A stretch of 20,997 nt of DNA from Anaerolineales bacterium UBA3082. GTDB lineage: Bacteria > Chloroflexota > Anaerolineae > UBA7937. Below are positions 19,790 through 20,997 of the stretch, piece by piece (position 1 is the stretch's first letter; the number at the start of each line of letters is the position of its first letter). The DNA is taken from contig DFBK01000054.1 of the NCBI GenBank assembly GCA_002366595.1, positions 1 through 20,997 on the forward strand. Direction: 5' to 3'. The translations under genes were made by a program, and so were the position numbers. Below the pieces are notes generated by a model. That model searched no databases and was not told the DNA's origin. It was given only the letters and a program-made list of their open reading frames with translations.

Positions 19790-19818
19790 TTGTAAAAGGG
19801 AGCGATATTTGATATAAT
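19790..19818 (+). promoter_or_regulatory. Promoter of the last plus-strand membrane-protein pair
   Basis: TTGTAA (19790-19795), a 17-bp spacer and a perfect TATAAT (19813-19818). The predicted start near 19825 gives a leader of about 70 nt to ATG 19894. Confidence 0.72.
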
Positions 19819-19879
19819 GTATTAACCTATCTAGGGATGAGGCCCCTGGAGTATTTCCTAGCCCTCAAAAATCTTCACT

Positions 19880-19885
19880 GGGAGG
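19880..19885 (+). promoter_or_regulatory. Ribosome binding site deciding the start at 19894
   Basis: GGGAGG 8 nt before ATG 19894. An upstream in-frame ATG at 19837 lies only about 12 nt from the predicted transcript start, has no such site, and would add a polar stretch ahead of the first membrane segment. Confidence 0.6.
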
Positions 19886-19893
19886 CGTGCATC

Positions 19894-20388
19894 ATGGTAC
19901 AAGCGGGTTTGAAAGCAGGACTCATAGGCGGGGTCATCGCGGTGGTCTTGGCCTTGATCGGCCAGATCCCCTGTTTGGGTTGGCTCATTGCTTGTCTTGG
20001 CTCCCTGGTCCTGTATATAGGGGTCGGAGCCTGGGCGGTGAGTTTGGGGGGCGAGGAGATCCAGACAGCGGGTGAGGGAGCCGGTGCAGGGGCGGTGGCC
20101 GGGGCGGTGACAGGGGCTATCGACGGAGTGGTGAATATCGTCATTCAATTGGTTAGGGCCGCTGTCTTTGGAGCCGCAGCGGCGGCAAATGCTCTCAGCC
20201 AAATCCCTCCCGAGGCGTGGCGGGCGCTCCGGGACCTGGGGATCCAGCCCTCCCTCTTCGTCCGCTGGACGACAGGGTTCGGTGGGGCGTTAGTGGGCAG
20301 CAGTTTTTGCTGTCTAATGGGCATAGGTATCGCTGTCATCCTGGGTGCCTTGGGTGGTCTGCTCTTTAAGACGATGAAGGCTAGTTAG
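19894..20388 (+). CDS. Small Gly/Ala-rich membrane protein of unknown family
   Basis: 164 residues. Two hydrophobic segments at about 6-25 and 29-50 are followed by a glycine/alanine-rich stretch G-E-G-A-G-A-G-A-V-A-G-A-V-T-G-A (60-75), which resembles a glycine zipper. An alanine-rich helix (90-103) and a strongly hydrophobic C-terminal segment (about 128-158, containing C-C) complete it. No catalytic motif is visible. It is followed after 78 bp, without a terminator, by a DUF4013 gene, so the two probably act at the same membrane. Family and function are unknown to me. Confidence 0.75.
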   Translation: MVQAGLKAGLIGGVIAVVLALIGQIPCLGWLIACLGSLVLYIGVGAWAVSLGGEEIQTAGEGAGAGAVAGAVTGAIDGVVNIVIQLVRAAVFGAAAAANALSQIPPEAWRALRDLGIQPSLFVRWTTGFGGALVGSSFCCLMGIGIAVILGALGGLLFKTMKAS

Positions 20389-20455
20389 CATCTTGTAGAA
20401 GGGCAATCATTGCCAACCAGGGGTATCAATTGAGCTCGTGGTTGCATCACTTAAT

Positions 20456-20461
20456 GGGAGG
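20456..20461 (+). promoter_or_regulatory. Ribosome binding site of the DUF4013 gene
   Basis: GGGAGG 5 nt before ATG 20467, which fixes the start. Confidence 0.6.
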
Positions 20462-20466
20462 TTAAG

Positions 20467-20997
20467 ATGGAGATCAGCAAGGCTTTCACTTACATCTTCG
20501 ATGATGAGAGTTGGATCACGAAGATTCTCATCGGGGGTATCTTGGGGATCATCCCCATCGTGAACTTCGCGGTTTTTGGCTACATGGTGGAGACGATCCG
20601 CAATGTGGCCCAGGGCTTGGAATGTCCCCTTCCCGAGTGGTCAAATTTCGGCGAGAAGTTCGTCAAGGGGTTGATGGTGTTCATCATCGGCATAATCTAC
20701 ACCATCCCCATCTGGCTGATTATGTGCTGCTTCTCGGCGGCTACATCGGCGGTCGGTGGTGCGGAGGGAAACCAGGAGAATCTTCTCACTCTGCTGTCAA
20801 TCGTTCAGGGGTGCTTGACTTTACCCTATGGCTTGGTCATTGGCGTCCTCTTGCCGGCTATCCTGGTCAACTATGCGGTGACCGGGGAGTTGGGATCCGC
20901 CTTCCGCTTCGGCGAACTCTTCGGTTTCATCACTGGGAACCTAGAGAACTATATTATAGCCATCCTCTTGAGTTGGTTGGCTGGCCTCATCGCCAGT
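20467..20997 (+). CDS. DUF4013 membrane protein (3' end beyond the window)
   Basis: 177 codons remain open at the window edge. The N-terminus matches the DUF4013 pattern: a short amphipathic F-T-Y-I-F-D-D-E-S-W lead, a hydrophobic segment I-L-I-G-G-I-L-G-I-I-P-I, the G-Y-M-V-E-T-I-R-N-V motif (about 39-48) and L-P-E-W (58-61). Further hydrophobic segments lie at about 71-90, 115-140 and 157-177. Family members are polytopic proteins of unknown role, usually about 220-240 aa, so roughly 50 residues are probably missing. It follows the Gly/Ala-rich membrane protein as a likely operon partner. Confidence 0.82.
   Translation, partial: MEISKAFTYIFDDESWITKILIGGILGIIPIVNFAVFGYMVETIRNVAQGLECPLPEWSNFGEKFVKGLMVFIIGIIYTIPIWLIMCCFSAATSAVGGAEGNQENLLTLLSIVQGCLTLPYGLVIGVLLPAILVNYAVTGELGSAFRFGELFGFITGNLENYIIAILLSWLAGLIAS

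Overview
The window reads as chromosomal DNA of a free-living bacterium with moderately high GC. Chloroflexota (Anaerolineae-like) is my best guess. The reasons are the gene content (bifunctional phosphoglucose/phosphomannose isomerase, TolB-propeller/SpoIID secreted protein, multi-LysM M23 and YkuD proteins, DUF4013, DUF2085, PAS/GAF sensors), a secreted protein ending in a short LPFIAK-type tail, and several promoters placed directly at the start codon. This is inference from style; there is no rRNA or marker gene here to confirm it.

Layout. (1) 1-2499, minus: the first 833 residues of a PAS4-GAF2 sensor, cut by the window edge. Its leader (about 2649-2854) carries a promoter, a c-di-GMP-I (GEMM) aptamer and an intrinsic terminator. 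(2) 2935-9550, minus: a likely operon transcribed flippase-like membrane protein -> membrane-anchored NB-ARC/TPR STAND ATPase -> FAD oxidoreductase -> UDP-glucose 6-dehydrogenase -> AcpS. (3) 9651-10040, minus: a small SWIM zinc-finger gene with its own promoter, a leader hairpin and a terminator lying just before its ribosome binding site. (4) 10210-14917, minus: SpoIID/propeller secreted protein -> RsmI -> phosphoglucose/phosphomannose isomerase. (5) 15095-15745, plus: a second, diverged GEMM-type leader in front of a small winged-helix-like ORF, closed by a terminator. (6) 15763-19787, plus: LysM-M23 endopeptidase, LysM-YkuD L,D-transpeptidase, PlsC-like acyltransferase and a DUF2085 membrane protein. 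(7) 19790-20997, plus: a promoter, a Gly/Ala-rich membrane protein and a DUF4013 membrane protein cut by the edge.

The theme is the cell envelope: peptidoglycan remodelling (SpoIID, M23, YkuD), nucleotide-sugar and hexose-phosphate supply (Ugd, Pgi/Pmi), phospholipid and acyl-carrier metabolism (PlsC, AcpS) and membrane proteins, next to signalling genes. The most notable signal is the pair of homologous c-di-GMP riboswitch leaders on opposite strands, 12 kb apart. They share promoter, aptamer and expression platform. In both, a possible antiterminator pairs the 3' end of the aptamer with the 5' arm of the terminator, which predicts an OFF switch. The second copy has lost P2 pairing, so it is either decaying or altered.
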